A stretch of DNA of 13,077 nt from Desulfobulbus sp. (GCA_030600525.1 JAUVLX010000068.1:1-13077), one strand, 5' to 3'; shown: positions 1 through 7,648, counted from the first letter of the stretch. Made by a program: numbers and translations. Notes: a model not told the origin generated them from the sequence alone.

Positions 1-35
1 GGCAGAAGGTAATTACCTTCTGCCGTTTATTTTTG
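1..35 (+). terminator. Rho-independent terminator of an upstream gene
   Basis: Bases 1-10 (GGCAGAAGGT) pair perfectly with 15-24 (ACCTTCTGCC) around an AATT loop, and a T-rich tail follows at 26-35. This is a standard intrinsic terminator, probably ending a plus-strand gene that lies left of the window. The stem is a perfect palindrome, so it could also work in the other direction, although the T tail is only on this side. Confidence 0.8.
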
Positions 36-67
36 TCCACGGGAAGAGAGAGGGAAATCGAAAGTAG

Positions 68-96
68 TAAGCATGGCGTGTAATAACCCTTGCTTA
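68..96. promoter_or_regulatory. Inverted repeat upstream of the MarR gene, possible operator
   Basis: TAAGCA at 68-73 and TGCTTA at 91-96 are exact inverted copies separated by 17 bases. A TAATAA that could be a -10 element lies between them at 81-86. MarR proteins often bind a dyad in their own promoter, so this is a plausible autoregulatory site. The arms are short and no good -35 is visible, so the call is weak. Confidence 0.25.
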
Positions 97-124
97 TAAA
101 GGCGCCGCGATGGAGGGTGGCTGC

Positions 125-559
125 ATGAATAAAATTGACCCCAACGATTCCATAATTTTGTTAATGCACGATGTCTCTCAATTGCTGAAAAAGTTTATTG
201 ATCAGCAGACTCAGGAGCAGAGCCTTACTCAGACCCAATGGAGGGCCCTGGTGCATATATTACAGGATGAAGGGTGTAAGCAAAAGGTCCTTGCTGACAG
301 ATTGGACATAAAGCCCATCAGTCTTTCCCGGTTGCTGGATCGCCTGGAAACAGCAGGCTGGGTAGAGCGTCGGCCTGACCCAAATGATCGAAGGGCGTCC
401 TGCCTTTATCTTACAGAGAAAGCGCATCCTTTTCTTAACCAGGTCAAAGAGTTTGGGTTTGCAGCAAGAGCAAAGGCATTGCAGGGGATTAGTGATGAAG
501 AAACTGCAGTCTTTCTGGATATATTGCGTAAAATGAAGACAAACCTCAGCCGGAAATAA
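125..559 (+). CDS. MarR-family transcriptional regulator
   Basis: This is a 144-residue winged-helix repressor of the MarR type, a dimeric DNA-binding protein that usually releases DNA when it binds a small phenolic or drug-like ligand. The recognition helix region (KPISLSRLLDRLETAGWVER) is followed by the typical wing with DPNDRRA, the family's D-x-R signature. The start at 125 is preferred over the in-frame ATG at 110, because GGAGG at 112-116 then serves as ribosome binding site with 8-base spacing, while an ATG at 110 would put that site inside the gene. The gene stops three bases before the EmrA-like gene, so it is probably the first cistron of the efflux operon and its local regulator, comparable to EmrR/MprA upstream of emrAB. 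The inducing ligand cannot be read from the sequence. Confidence 0.9.
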   Translation: MNKIDPNDSIILLMHDVSQLLKKFIDQQTQEQSLTQTQWRALVHILQDEGCKQKVLADRLDIKPISLSRLLDRLETAGWVERRPDPNDRRASCLYLTEKAHPFLNQVKEFGFAARAKALQGISDEETAVFLDILRKMKTNLSRK

Positions 560-562
560 GTA

Positions 563-1675
563 ATGACCAACGTGCCAACGACAAACGAAGTTGTAGAACC
601 CTGTCCTGCGGCAAGGAAAAAACGTTCTTGGGTTCGCCTGCTGTTACTGGTGTGTGTACCTTGTCTTGTAGCTCTGCTGGGCGGATTTGTTTACTCCATC
701 GGTGGACGATATGTGGAAACGGATAATGCCTATATTCAGTCAGATATGATAACTGTCAGGCCTGAGGTGTCTGGGCCGATTGAGGTTGTTCATGTGCGGG
801 AAAACGATCATGTCCGGCAGGGGACTCCACTTGTCACCATTGAAAAGGATAATTACTTGATTCAGCTTGAACAGGCGCGTGCCAATTTGCAGGGTGTCCT
901 CGCAGATATCAAGAGACAAAAGGCTGCATACCTGCAAAAAGTTGACGAACTTGAACTGGCGCAAAAAAATATCGAATATGCAGCAAAGGAGTTGCGCAGG
1001 GTATCTGCCCTTGCCGACAGAAAGGTGGTTGCAGAGGCAAAGCTCGATGATGCCAGGCATGTGGTGGACGTCAATCGACAGAAACATCGAATCATCGAGG
1101 CTGCAATTTATCAAATCTTGACCAAGCTTGAGGGTGACCCGAACAACCCACCGGAAAATCTGGCTGACTATCGTTTGGCCAAAGCAAAGTTTGAAAAGGC
1201 AGAGCTGGATTTGAGCAAGACTGTTATCCGGGCTCCCTTCAGCGGAAGGGTCAGCAAGATACCTGCAATCGGTCAGCTTGTTCAAGCTGGCACGTCAGTG
1301 ATGAGCCTTGTTGACGATTCCCTCTTCTGGATTGAAGCAAATCTAAAAGAAACTGATTTGACGCATATTTTGGCTGGGCAGCAGGTGGAGGTTAAAGTTG
1401 ATGCGTATCCAGATCTTGATTGGAACGGTAGAGTTGAGAGCATCAGTCCTGCGACGGGCAGTAAATATGCCATTATTCCTTCCCAAAATGCGACCGGAAA
1501 CTGGGTAAAGGTTGTACAGCGGGTCCCTGTGAAAATAGTTTTTGAGCATAAAAATGAAAAGAGAGAGTTGCGAGCTGGAATGAGCACTACTGTCCGTATT
1601 GATACTGAGTATCATCGTTCTATCCTTGCGAGCCTGTACAAACTCTTTCCTGCTGTAGCTACGGCTGGTCAGTAA
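563..1675 (+). CDS. emrA: EmrA/HlyD-family membrane fusion protein of an MFS efflux pump
   Basis: This 370-residue periplasmic adaptor couples an inner-membrane MFS transporter to an outer-membrane channel. A basic N-terminus (ARKKRSW) leads into one membrane anchor at about residues 24-46. The TDNAY signature of EmrA-type adaptors follows at 53-57, then the first half of the biotinyl-lipoyl domain (VRPEVSGPIEVVHV...GTPLVTIE). A long alpha-helical coiled-coil hairpin fills about 95-215. The returning lipoyl half (KTVIRAPFSGRVSKI...GQLVQAG) and a beta-barrel domain complete the protein. Length and layout fit the family. It follows the MarR gene by 3 bases, and the EmrB-like gene starts 59 bases downstream. 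The symbol is by family resemblance; substrates are unknown. A TolC partner must come from elsewhere in the genome. Confidence 0.9.
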   Translation: MTNVPTTNEVVEPCPAARKKRSWVRLLLLVCVPCLVALLGGFVYSIGGRYVETDNAYIQSDMITVRPEVSGPIEVVHVRENDHVRQGTPLVTIEKDNYLIQLEQARANLQGVLADIKRQKAAYLQKVDELELAQKNIEYAAKELRRVSALADRKVVAEAKLDDARHVVDVNRQKHRIIEAAIYQILTKLEGDPNNPPENLADYRLAKAKFEKAELDLSKTVIRAPFSGRVSKIPAIGQLVQAGTSVMSLVDDSLFWIEANLKETDLTHILAGQQVEVKVDAYPDLDWNGRVESISPATGSKYAIIPSQNATGNWVKVVQRVPVKIVFEHKNEKRELRAGMSTTVRIDTEYHRSILASLYKLFPAVATAGQ

Positions 1676-1734
1676 AATAAGCACGTGTATATGTTGAGAC
1701 CGAAAGGTGAATTTTTGCAAAAAGACAGGCGTGC

Positions 1735-3261
1735 ATGCAATCTGCTAGTGTGAAAAAAGAAACGGCTCTGCATACCATGCCCAGAGGATTGATCACCACA
1801 TCCGTCATGCTGGCAACCATTATGCAGGCATTGGATATGACCATTGCCAATGTGGCGTTGCCCAACATGCAGGGCGGGATGTCTTCAACTCAGGACCAGA
1901 TATCCTGGGTTTTAACATCCTATATCGTGGCTTCTGCCATTATGACACCGCCTACTGGAATATTGGCTGCTCGCTATGGCCGTAAACGCCTTTTTCTCGT
2001 TTCTGTAATCGGATTCACCATAAGCTCTATCCTCTGTGGAGCCGCAAACTCGTTGACGGAAATAGTGATTTTTCGTTTCCTGCAGGGTGCCTTTGGTGCC
2101 GCGCTTGTTCCCCTTTCCCAGGCAACGCTTTTGGATGTTTATCCACAGGAGAAGCACGGTTCGGCAATGGCTATCTGGGGATTCGGGATTATGGTCGGGC
2201 CCATACTCGGCCCCTCCCTTGGAGGCTATCTTACAGAGTACTACAGCTGGCGCTGGGTATTTTATATCAATGTCCCGATTGGTATTATTGCGGGATTGGG
2301 GATCTGGTTTTCCATTCCCGAAACCAGGCGAGATCGGCAGCGAAAATTTGACCTTTTAGGTTTTTTGCTGCTGAGTTTGTCGCTTGGAGCATTGCAGCTC
2401 ATGCTGGATCGCGGCCAATCACTCGATTGGTTTGCAAGTCGGGAAATTATTGTTGAAGCACTTGTGACAGTACTGTGCCTGTACATGTTTGTTGTCCATG
2501 TTTTAACCACCGACACCCCGTTTATTTCCCCACAAATTTTTTTGGATCGCAACTTTGTGGTCGGTCTTGTCATGATTTTTACTGTTGGCGTGACTTTGCT
2601 GGCCACCTTGGCACTCCTGCCGCCATTTTTGCAGAATTTACTCGGGTTTCCGGTTGTTACAACCGGATATGTTCTAGCCCCACGCGGTCTGGGAACAATG
2701 TTGGCGTTACTGTTGGTTGGCCGTCTGGTAAATAAGGTGGATATTCGTTTGCTTATATTCAGCGGGCTCTGTCTTACTGCACTGGCACTGAAAATTATGG
2801 GCGGTTTTAACCTCGATGTAAGTGCCTTTACTATAGTCTGGACTGGAATGATCCAGGGGTTTGGGTTTGGGTTGGTTTTTGTGCCTCTCAGCACTGTGAC
2901 TTTTGCAACTTTGCCCCAGCATTTTCGAACCGAAGGGACTGCTCTTTTCAGTTTGATGCGAAATGTCGGCAGCAGTATCGGTATTTCCGTCGTTGTTACA
3001 CTGTTGATAAGAAACAGCCAGGTCAACCAGGCGCATTTTGCAACGCTCTTGCATCCTTTCAGGGATGTCTTTATTTCAGGTCAAGCACCACTTGAACAAA
3101 GTCTGTCAAGTGTTCAGGGGATTGTTACAGTCTACTCAGAAGTAATCAAGCAGTCGGTGACCATTGCATATTTAAATGATTTTCGACTCATCATGTGGAT
3201 GGTTATTCTTTCCATGTTGCTGCTGTTGCTGATGAAGCGACCGCAACAAGCTGTAGTTTGA
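1735..3261 (+). CDS. emrB: EmrB/QacA-type DHA2 drug:H+ antiporter (MFS, 14 helices)
   Basis: This 508-residue inner-membrane transporter probably expels hydrophobic compounds in exchange for protons. Features of the DHA2 family are visible: LDMTIANV in helix 1 (33-40), the MFS motif A in the form GILAARYGRKR (75-85), and the antiporter motif C as GPILGPSLGG (155-164). The hydrophobic stretches fit 14 helices, and the C-terminus ends in a short basic tail (MKRPQQ). It lies 59 bases after the EmrA-like adaptor, which makes it the transport partner of that protein. The ribosome binding site before ATG 1735 is weak (ACAGGC), so the exact start is less sure than the identity. Closely related alternatives are FarB- or VceB-like pumps for fatty acids or bile-like compounds. 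Confidence 0.9.
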   Translation: MQSASVKKETALHTMPRGLITTSVMLATIMQALDMTIANVALPNMQGGMSSTQDQISWVLTSYIVASAIMTPPTGILAARYGRKRLFLVSVIGFTISSILCGAANSLTEIVIFRFLQGAFGAALVPLSQATLLDVYPQEKHGSAMAIWGFGIMVGPILGPSLGGYLTEYYSWRWVFYINVPIGIIAGLGIWFSIPETRRDRQRKFDLLGFLLLSLSLGALQLMLDRGQSLDWFASREIIVEALVTVLCLYMFVVHVLTTDTPFISPQIFLDRNFVVGLVMIFTVGVTLLATLALLPPFLQNLLGFPVVTTGYVLAPRGLGTMLALLLVGRLVNKVDIRLLIFSGLCLTALALKIMGGFNLDVSAFTIVWTGMIQGFGFGLVFVPLSTVTFATLPQHFRTEGTALFSLMRNVGSSIGISVVVTLLIRNSQVNQAHFATLLHPFRDVFISGQAPLEQSLSSVQGIVTVYSEVIKQSVTIAYLNDFRLIMWMVILSMLLLLLMKRPQQAVV

Positions 3262-3270
3262 GAGGATTGG

Positions 3271-3501
3271 ATGCGCGAACGTGCCACTGATGTTGGAGGA
3301 AAAGTATTAAAAGGTAATCAGGTCGGGGTCGTGCCATTTTCAAATCTCGAAAAACTGGTGTATCCGGCCTTGATGTGTGTAGTGGTTTTCCTGTTAGTCG
3401 TCGCGGTTTGGAATGCCGGCATATTGGTAGGAGACATTGAAGGCGGCGGTGGGCCTTTGCAGTATGTCGTGGAACCGTTGCTGATCGAATGGCTGGATTG
3501 A
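3271..3501 (+). CDS. Small single-pass membrane protein in the efflux operon
   Basis: This 76-residue protein is not one I recognise. It starts 9 bases after the EmrB-like stop codon, and its ribosome binding site AGAGGA (3261-3266) begins at the last base of that stop, which suggests translational coupling. A polar, basic N-terminus of about 28 residues is followed by one strong hydrophobic segment at about 29-53 (PALMCVVVFLLVVAVWNAG), then a glycine-rich turn (GGGG) and a short acidic tail ending in LIEWLD. By position it may be a small accessory or stabilising subunit of the pump, in the way AcrZ serves AcrB. That is inference only. Against reality of the gene: it is short. For it: the good spacing, the clear membrane segment and same-strand coupling. 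Confidence 0.6.
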   Translation: MRERATDVGGKVLKGNQVGVVPFSNLEKLVYPALMCVVVFLLVVAVWNAGILVGDIEGGGGPLQYVVEPLLIEWLD

Positions 3502-3609
3502 TTGTAGCTGGATGTGATGTCAATCATGACAGGCCTTGATGGTACAAGCCAATTTATCACGGTTTATTTGGTGATATGGAAACTCAGCTTATTTATTAAG
3601 GGTTTTGTC

Positions 3610-3805
3610 TTAGCTTCCCTTACTCCCAGAACTCTTTGTTTGCAGAGCCTGGGCCTTTTTAAGTTTTTCCAGAAATGCTCTGTCTTGCCTAAGGTCTGGG
3701 TGTTGTGTCTCTTCATCAATTGCAACTGTACACCTGGCATATTCGACCGCTTTGCAAAGATCCCCACGACGATTATACTCCATCGCCAAGTTCCAGCATG
3801 AAACT
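3610..3805 (-). pseudogene. Frame-displaced C-terminal TPR segment of the STAND-associated TPR protein
   Basis: Reading this strand one frame away from the main TPR gene gives a natural continuation of the repeat. It begins at GVSCWNLAMEYNRRGDL, continues with KAVEYARCTVAIDEETQHPDL and a final helix DRAFLEKLKKAQ, and ends in TAA at 3610-3612. This is the usual capping end of this type of TPR array. One extra base in the GGGA at about 3805-3808 throws the upstream frame out. Removing it gives a clean 392-residue protein from 4789 to 3610. The segment has no start of its own in that frame that makes sense as a separate gene. It is either lost by mutation or hidden by a sequencing or assembly error. 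Confidence 0.75.
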
Positions 3806-4789
3806 CCCTTCACCAGCCCTGTCGCCGATTTCGCGCGTGATGGCGAGGCTCTGCTCAAGAGTTTTCAGGGCCTCTTCGTTCCGTCCCCAGGCTCTATAGA
3901 TTTGTGAGATATTGTTGAGTGTCGTCCCTTCACCAGCCCTGTCGCCGATTTCGCGACGGATGGTCAGGGCATGTTGGTAATGACGAAGAGCCTCAGCTAA
4001 CTGCTGGTTTTTCCACAAGGTGTAGCCAAGAGCAAACTCGAGATCGCCACGCTGTGCAGAGGGGGTATCCGTCAGCAAGTCAAGGCCAGCAAAAGCTGCA
4101 TTTACGGCAAAGGAGTATTGATTGCGGCGAAACAGCCAGTGACTAAGATCCAGGAAAAGAGAGGCCTTGTCTTCCGGAGTATGTGTTTGCTGAACAAGGG
4201 TATGAACCTGCTCTAGATGCTCTGTTATGGCACTGTGTTCTTTTTCGCTCAGGCCTTTCTGTGTGGTGGCGCGTTCGGAGCCCTCCCATAGTGACGTTTT
4301 GGTCGTTTCTTGGCTCCCTTCCAACCAGTATGTATGGTGTCGAAAGTCCCACAGGTCACCTGCGCTCGAAATAAAACGTTCTGCATCCGCAGTATGGAGA
4401 AAGAGGACAAATCGAAGATGATGTTTCGCAATAAGGTCGCGATGCAGATTAAGGTACTCGAGAAAGGAACGGTCCAAATCTGCCGAATCAGGAAGATGCA
4501 GCAGGTCTGTAACCAAGGCTACGGCCCTGTTTTTGGCAATGTCTTCGAGCAGTGGGTACAATCGTCCTGCGCCATGTTCAGGCCTCTGGTCGGGGGAAAA
4601 GGTCTGGGGCGTTACCCCGCGTTCATTGAGTATTTGGCGGATTTTTCCCAGAAAGGCAACTTTAACCGCTTCGTGCTCATAGTACACAATGAGAAAAAGG
4701 GGGCGGTCAGTCTGTAGTGAATTTTCTACCTGGTCAGCAATATTAGTAGCACTTGCAGTCGTTTCGTCTTGGCCATCCGATACGGTCAT
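3773..4789 (-). CDS. TPR protein with N-terminal STAND-associated domain, partner of the adjacent ATPase
   Basis: As written the gene encodes 338 residues, ending prematurely at 3773 because of a frameshift near 3805. The N-terminal domain (about 28-155) has an alpha/beta pattern: FLIVYYEHE, then LDRSFLEYLNLHRDLI, then LRFVLFLHTADAERF and DLWDFRHHTYWLEG. I recall a similar stretch (a leucine-rich strand, then a DFW-like motif and a short exposed end) in STAND/NLR-like proteins. From about residue 190 TPR units follow, two of them sharing ALTIRREIGDRAGEG / LAITREIGDRAGEG. The start at 4789 is chosen because ATG 4789-4787 overlaps the ATPase stop in an ATGA, whereas the longer open frame would begin inside the ATPase gene with no ribosome binding site. 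The coupling argues that both products are made together and act in one complex, probably as sensor and switch. The ligand and output are unknown. Confidence 0.75.
   Translation of the reverse strand: MTVSDGQDETTASATNIADQVENSLQTDRPLFLIVYYEHEAVKVAFLGKIRQILNERGVTPQTFSPDQRPEHGAGRLYPLLEDIAKNRAVALVTDLLHLPDSADLDRSFLEYLNLHRDLIAKHHLRFVLFLHTADAERFISSAGDLWDFRHHTYWLEGSQETTKTSLWEGSERATTQKGLSEKEHSAITEHLEQVHTLVQQTHTPEDKASLFLDLSHWLFRRNQYSFAVNAAFAGLDLLTDTPSAQRGDLEFALGYTLWKNQQLAEALRHYQHALTIRREIGDRAGEGTTLNNISQIYRAWGRNEEALKTLEQSLAITREIGDRAGEGSFMLELGDGV
3805..3955. repeat. 31-bp exact direct repeat in the TPR coding region, 120 bp apart
   Basis: Bases 3805-3835 and 3925-3955 are identical over 31 bases, and bases on both flanks differ. 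The 120-bp period equals 40 codons, one TPR unit in this family, and both copies encode REIGDRAGEG in the same frame. Nearly identical adjacent TPR units point to recent duplication or gene conversion. The left border of the copy at 3805 coincides with the frameshift that ends the gene early. Confidence 0.9.
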
Positions 4790-6087
4790 GGCGTTGCCTG
4801 TATTCCGCTGACATACTCTTTCAGGACATGACGAAGATCGAGCCACAGATCACCGTTTTTGTACTCAACCACCGCCCTTGACTGGAGAAACGGTTCAACG
4901 CCGTCTACCCAGCCTTCTGGGCTTGCCTGGACTGCCTTAAGGATGTTGATTGCCTTGCCGCGAATAAGGGGCTGGTATTCTTTTTTTACCTGATCAAAGA
5001 CCTTGCGAGTGTCTTCTAATTCAATCTTTGCAGCACCCCTTAGTTGAGCAAAATAAGCTGCCTCATGGATTGCCCTGGCCGTCTCCCTGAAAAGTCCGCC
5101 GCCAATCCGGAGAAGTTCGTCCAGTGCCCCTTCCGCAAAAATTGCAGCAGGATCTTGCAAACGTTTTTCAACAAAGCGTCGTAACAGGAGGTACCCTTCG
5201 TTGTCTCTACTCAAAGGTGGCAGATCCATTGTCTTGTCTTCGCGTTCGTAGAGACGCACTGCTGAAAAAGCGTATAACTCATCAACGGGAATACGGCTGC
5301 TTGACAGACCCCGGAAATAGACAGGCAAGGTATAAATGATGGAGAACCGGGGTTGGATCAGGGTATCGTAATTATCCTGAAAGAGACGGGTGTGCATCTC
5401 TTTGTGCGCATCTGATTCCCCTTTTTCAAGGTCGTCGATTATCACAAGGAGTTTTTTGTCTGTAGTATTTTTCAGCTCCTGGGCCATACGATTGAGAATG
5501 TCAAGAAGGTCTTGGATACGAGGCTCAAGCCTGAGCTTTTCTTCCTGTTTCCATTCGTGACGGGTCGAAAGCTGGGCTTTGAAATATGCAAGCCAGGCAT
5601 TCCCCTTGGCTCCTACTTCTGCCTTAAGGGCTTCATCGTGGAGAAAGGTAGTAACAACTTCTTGCCCCCAGGTGTTGAGTTCCTTGGTGAGGGAGGGTGA
5701 CATTCCATATTGTACTCCTTTTTCGGCAAGAGCAAGGCCGATTTCCACCAGCAGAGCGTCATGGGTGAGATGGACCACCTCGCTACCAAAGTTTTGGGCT
5801 GTGAGGAAAACAGTCTCATATTTCTCTTGTATAGCAGTGTCACAACAGAGACGATTCAGTTCTGTCGTCTTGCCGCTTCCCCTATGACCACAGAGAAATG
5901 CATGGAGGTCGTTACGGGTCTGTTTGAGATCAAAGGTCAGCTTCTGCAGTTTTGGATCTGTACGCTGGATGTAAAATTCTGAGGCAGGATCTATGGATAG
6001 AGTTGGTTCAAAAACATCCCATATCTCTTGTAGTGAAGTGGCTGGTGTGATTTGCTCAAATTTGAAATCGCAGCAAACAGTATTCAT
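4786..6087 (-). CDS. P-loop ATPase of a probable split STAND-type pair
   Basis: This is a 433-residue ATPase. Walker A is GHRGSGKT at 67-74, and the GSGKTTELNRL context is a pattern I associate with bacterial STAND-like and AAA ATPases. Walker B is KLLVIIDDLEK at about 212-222. Further on, IIYTLPVYF looks like the sensor strand after Walker B, and the C-terminal part (about 375-433, AINILKAV...VVEYKNGDLWLDLRHVL) has the form of a winged helix. An N-terminal helical lead (about 1-60) precedes the P-loop. ATG at 6087 is chosen: it lies about 50 bases after a good promoter, while upstream in-frame starts would fall within or before the -10 element. The gene overlaps the TPR gene by ATGA. There is no effector domain (nuclease, protease, TIR) in the protein, so the output may lie in the partner or elsewhere. 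Confidence 0.8.
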   Translation of the reverse strand: MNTVCCDFKFEQITPATSLQEIWDVFEPTLSIDPASEFYIQRTDPKLQKLTFDLKQTRNDLHAFLCGHRGSGKTTELNRLCCDTAIQEKYETVFLTAQNFGSEVVHLTHDALLVEIGLALAEKGVQYGMSPSLTKELNTWGQEVVTTFLHDEALKAEVGAKGNAWLAYFKAQLSTRHEWKQEEKLRLEPRIQDLLDILNRMAQELKNTTDKKLLVIIDDLEKGESDAHKEMHTRLFQDNYDTLIQPRFSIIYTLPVYFRGLSSSRIPVDELYAFSAVRLYEREDKTMDLPPLSRDNEGYLLLRRFVEKRLQDPAAIFAEGALDELLRIGGGLFRETARAIHEAAYFAQLRGAAKIELEDTRKVFDQVKKEYQPLIRGKAINILKAVQASPEGWVDGVEPFLQSRAVVEYKNGDLWLDLRHVLKEYVSGIQATP

Positions 6088-6143
6088 GGTACAAGCCTTT
6101 GCAGTTAATCGTTGTAGGTAAAAAAGATAAAAAGAATGATTAG

Positions 6144-6172
6144 TTAATACCAAGCACCCGTGGGATAGTCAA
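6144..6172 (-). promoter_or_regulatory. Sigma70-type promoter of the ATPase-TPR unit
   Basis: On the minus strand TTGACT (6172-6167) and TATTAA (6149-6144) are separated by exactly 17 bases, a close match to the sigma70 consensus at ideal spacing. Transcription would start at about 6137, giving a leader of about 50 bases before ATG 6087. This gives the ATPase-TPR pair its own promoter independent of the exporter pseudogene upstream, and supports the chosen start codon. Confidence 0.65.
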
Positions 6173-6276
6173 TAAAGAGGGAGGAGTTCTGGGGGCAATC
6201 TATGGCCGGACTGAGGCACAGGAAGGTAAAGGAGAAAAGGGTCCAGTGTATTCGCTACCAGAAAAACAATATCTGT

Positions 6277-6919
6277 TTAGTCTGTAAACATCAGTCGGAT
6301 GCCGAGAAATATCATCATGGATCCTGTTAATCCATCGAATGTTCGGCTGCATTTTGGATTTTCCAGCCACGATTTAGCACGGTCAACCATAGAGGCAAGA
6401 AGGCATTGCCATATCATCGCAACCGTGAAGTGAATGGCTGCAACAGTTATCGACTGCCAAAGCGCTCCCTTATCTGGATCAATAAATTGGGGGAGAAAGG
6501 CCATGTAGAAAATGACCGTCTTGGGATTAAGGACATTGGAGAAAAAACCTTCACGGAACGATCGGAAACTATTAAATTCAAGTGTGGGGACGTCAGGCCC
6601 CGTAAACATATTGTTTTCTTTTTTTTACAGCAACCTCCGCCAACCCGTAAGCCCCAGCCAGAGAAGATAGGCTGCTCCCACTATTTTTAATCCGTTATAA
6701 GCCCATGCTGTCTGCAAGAGTATAAAGGATATTCCACAGGCAGAAACTAAAGCATGGATGAACAGTCCTGAGCAAATTCCGAGGCTGCTGACGGCTCCAT
6801 CATACCACCCGCCACGAGCACTATTACGAACAACCAAGAGGTGTCGATTCCGGGCGTAAGCGTCAGTAAAGTAACGGCAATCAAACATGTGAAAAGAGTG
6901 TTAAGATGGCCATAGCCAT
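6277..6919 (-). pseudogene. LysE-family amino-acid exporter, inactivated
   Basis: The pieces join into one LysE/RhtB-type inner-membrane exporter. From ATG 6919 the first codons read MAMAILTLF. A one-base loss in the A run at 6892-6895 shifts the frame to LIAVTLLTLTPGIDTS, which holds the family's TPG motif. A second one-base loss near 6834-6839 shifts it to LVVRNSARGGWYDG, and this frame continues through ICSGLFIH and AYLLWLGLTGWRRLL. A TAA at 6625-6627 (a C to T change from CAA would do it) interrupts this frame, which then goes on in-frame through NPKTVIFYMAFLPQFID to the true stop at 6277. Restoring the two bases gives 215 codons, the normal family length. Three independent lesions of two kinds favour a real pseudogene over sequencing error, although both indels are in short homopolymers. 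Confidence 0.85.
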
Positions 6920-7045
6920 AAAGTGATACGTTTTTGTCCCTGGAAGCCTTGCTCGAAGTTGATTCAGGTTTATTGAAAGGCGTTACCTCTAATTCATCGC
7001 AAAAACTTGTAACCTGACACCGCCTGAACAGATGAGGAAGGCTGT

Positions 7046-7648
7046 CTAGAGTTTTAACAAAACTTCGGCTATTTCCTTCGCCAACCTGGCTACCAGTTGA
7101 CTCTGGGCTGCTACCAAAGCATCATAGCCCTCCCCTGCAGAAGGTTCATTGAGGGCACTTCGATGAACTACAGCTCCCGTTTTCTTACCTTCTTTGTAAA
7201 TGACCCAAGTCACTTTTAGTGAGGCAGATTCACCTAAACGACCATCGAACTGGTGTATATCAAGTGCAATGCGAACATCAGGTTGGAAGTAATGTTCCCA
7301 GGGGCGGATCATTACTTGATCGGTCTTCAACAATTGGGTCAAGTTATCCGCCATTACTCTAAGGAAATTCTTCTCCAGTGATCCGCCCCATCTCTGAAAT
7401 TCGTCGATAACGAGGCGGTTTTCTCCTGAGCGAGTAACTATGGATGGTCGTTCAAGCTCACCTGGGAATTTCACAGGACCAATTCCAATGGCAAGAGTCC
7501 CCGGCGAAGACGTCGTTTTTTTAATGGCGGCCACATCAGAGGGGGTGAGGGTATAATAAATCGCCTTAGGCGTCGTTACACCACAACCACTTACCACAAC
7601 AGTCAGGAACAACAGCAATAACAGATGATTTTTAGCAGATGAAACCAT
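7046..7648 (-). CDS. pqiC: PqiC-like lipoprotein of the Pqi lipid-transport system
   Basis: This 200-residue outer-membrane lipoprotein belongs to the ABC-transport auxiliary (PqiC, DUF330) family. A lipoprotein signal runs from residue 1 (AKNHLLLLLFLTVVVSGC) with the lipobox VSGC, so mature protein begins at the cysteine at about 22. The family-typical opening YYTLTPS follows, with FPGELERPSIVTR and RWGGSLEKNFLRVMADNL further on. The last gene of the pqi cluster, it overlaps the end of the PqiB gene by one base (TAATG), with GAGGA upstream as ribosome binding site. PqiC is thought to sit on the outer membrane as a ring or dock at the far end of the PqiB tunnel. No clear terminator is visible downstream of the stop. 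Confidence 0.88.
   Translation of the reverse strand: MVSSAKNHLLLLLFLTVVVSGCGVTTPKAIYYTLTPSDVAAIKKTTSSPGTLAIGIGPVKFPGELERPSIVTRSGENRLVIDEFQRWGGSLEKNFLRVMADNLTQLLKTDQVMIRPWEHYFQPDVRIALDIHQFDGRLGESASLKVTWVIYKEGKKTGAVVHRSALNEPSAGEGYDALVAAQSQLVARLAKEIAEVLLKL

Noticed and set aside
740..1285. Minus-strand 181-codon open frame
   Set aside because: It is antisense to the EmrA-like gene, which has clear family motifs throughout.
2262..3026. Minus-strand 254-codon open frame
   Set aside because: It is a shadow of the EmrB-like gene, rich in Ser, Thr, Lys and Pro with no membrane or domain pattern.
3555..3576. Hairpin TATCAC/GTGATA with 10-base loop between convergent operons
   Set aside because: A six-base AT-rich stem without a T run is not a convincing terminator for either operon.
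3514..3801. Plus-strand 95-codon open frame
   Set aside because: It lies antisense to the end of the TPR gene and its frame-displaced tail, has no good ribosome binding site, and reads as unstructured cysteine-rich sequence.
4310..4717. Plus-strand 135-codon open frame
   Set aside because: It is wholly antisense to the TPR gene, whose domain and repeats explain the DNA.
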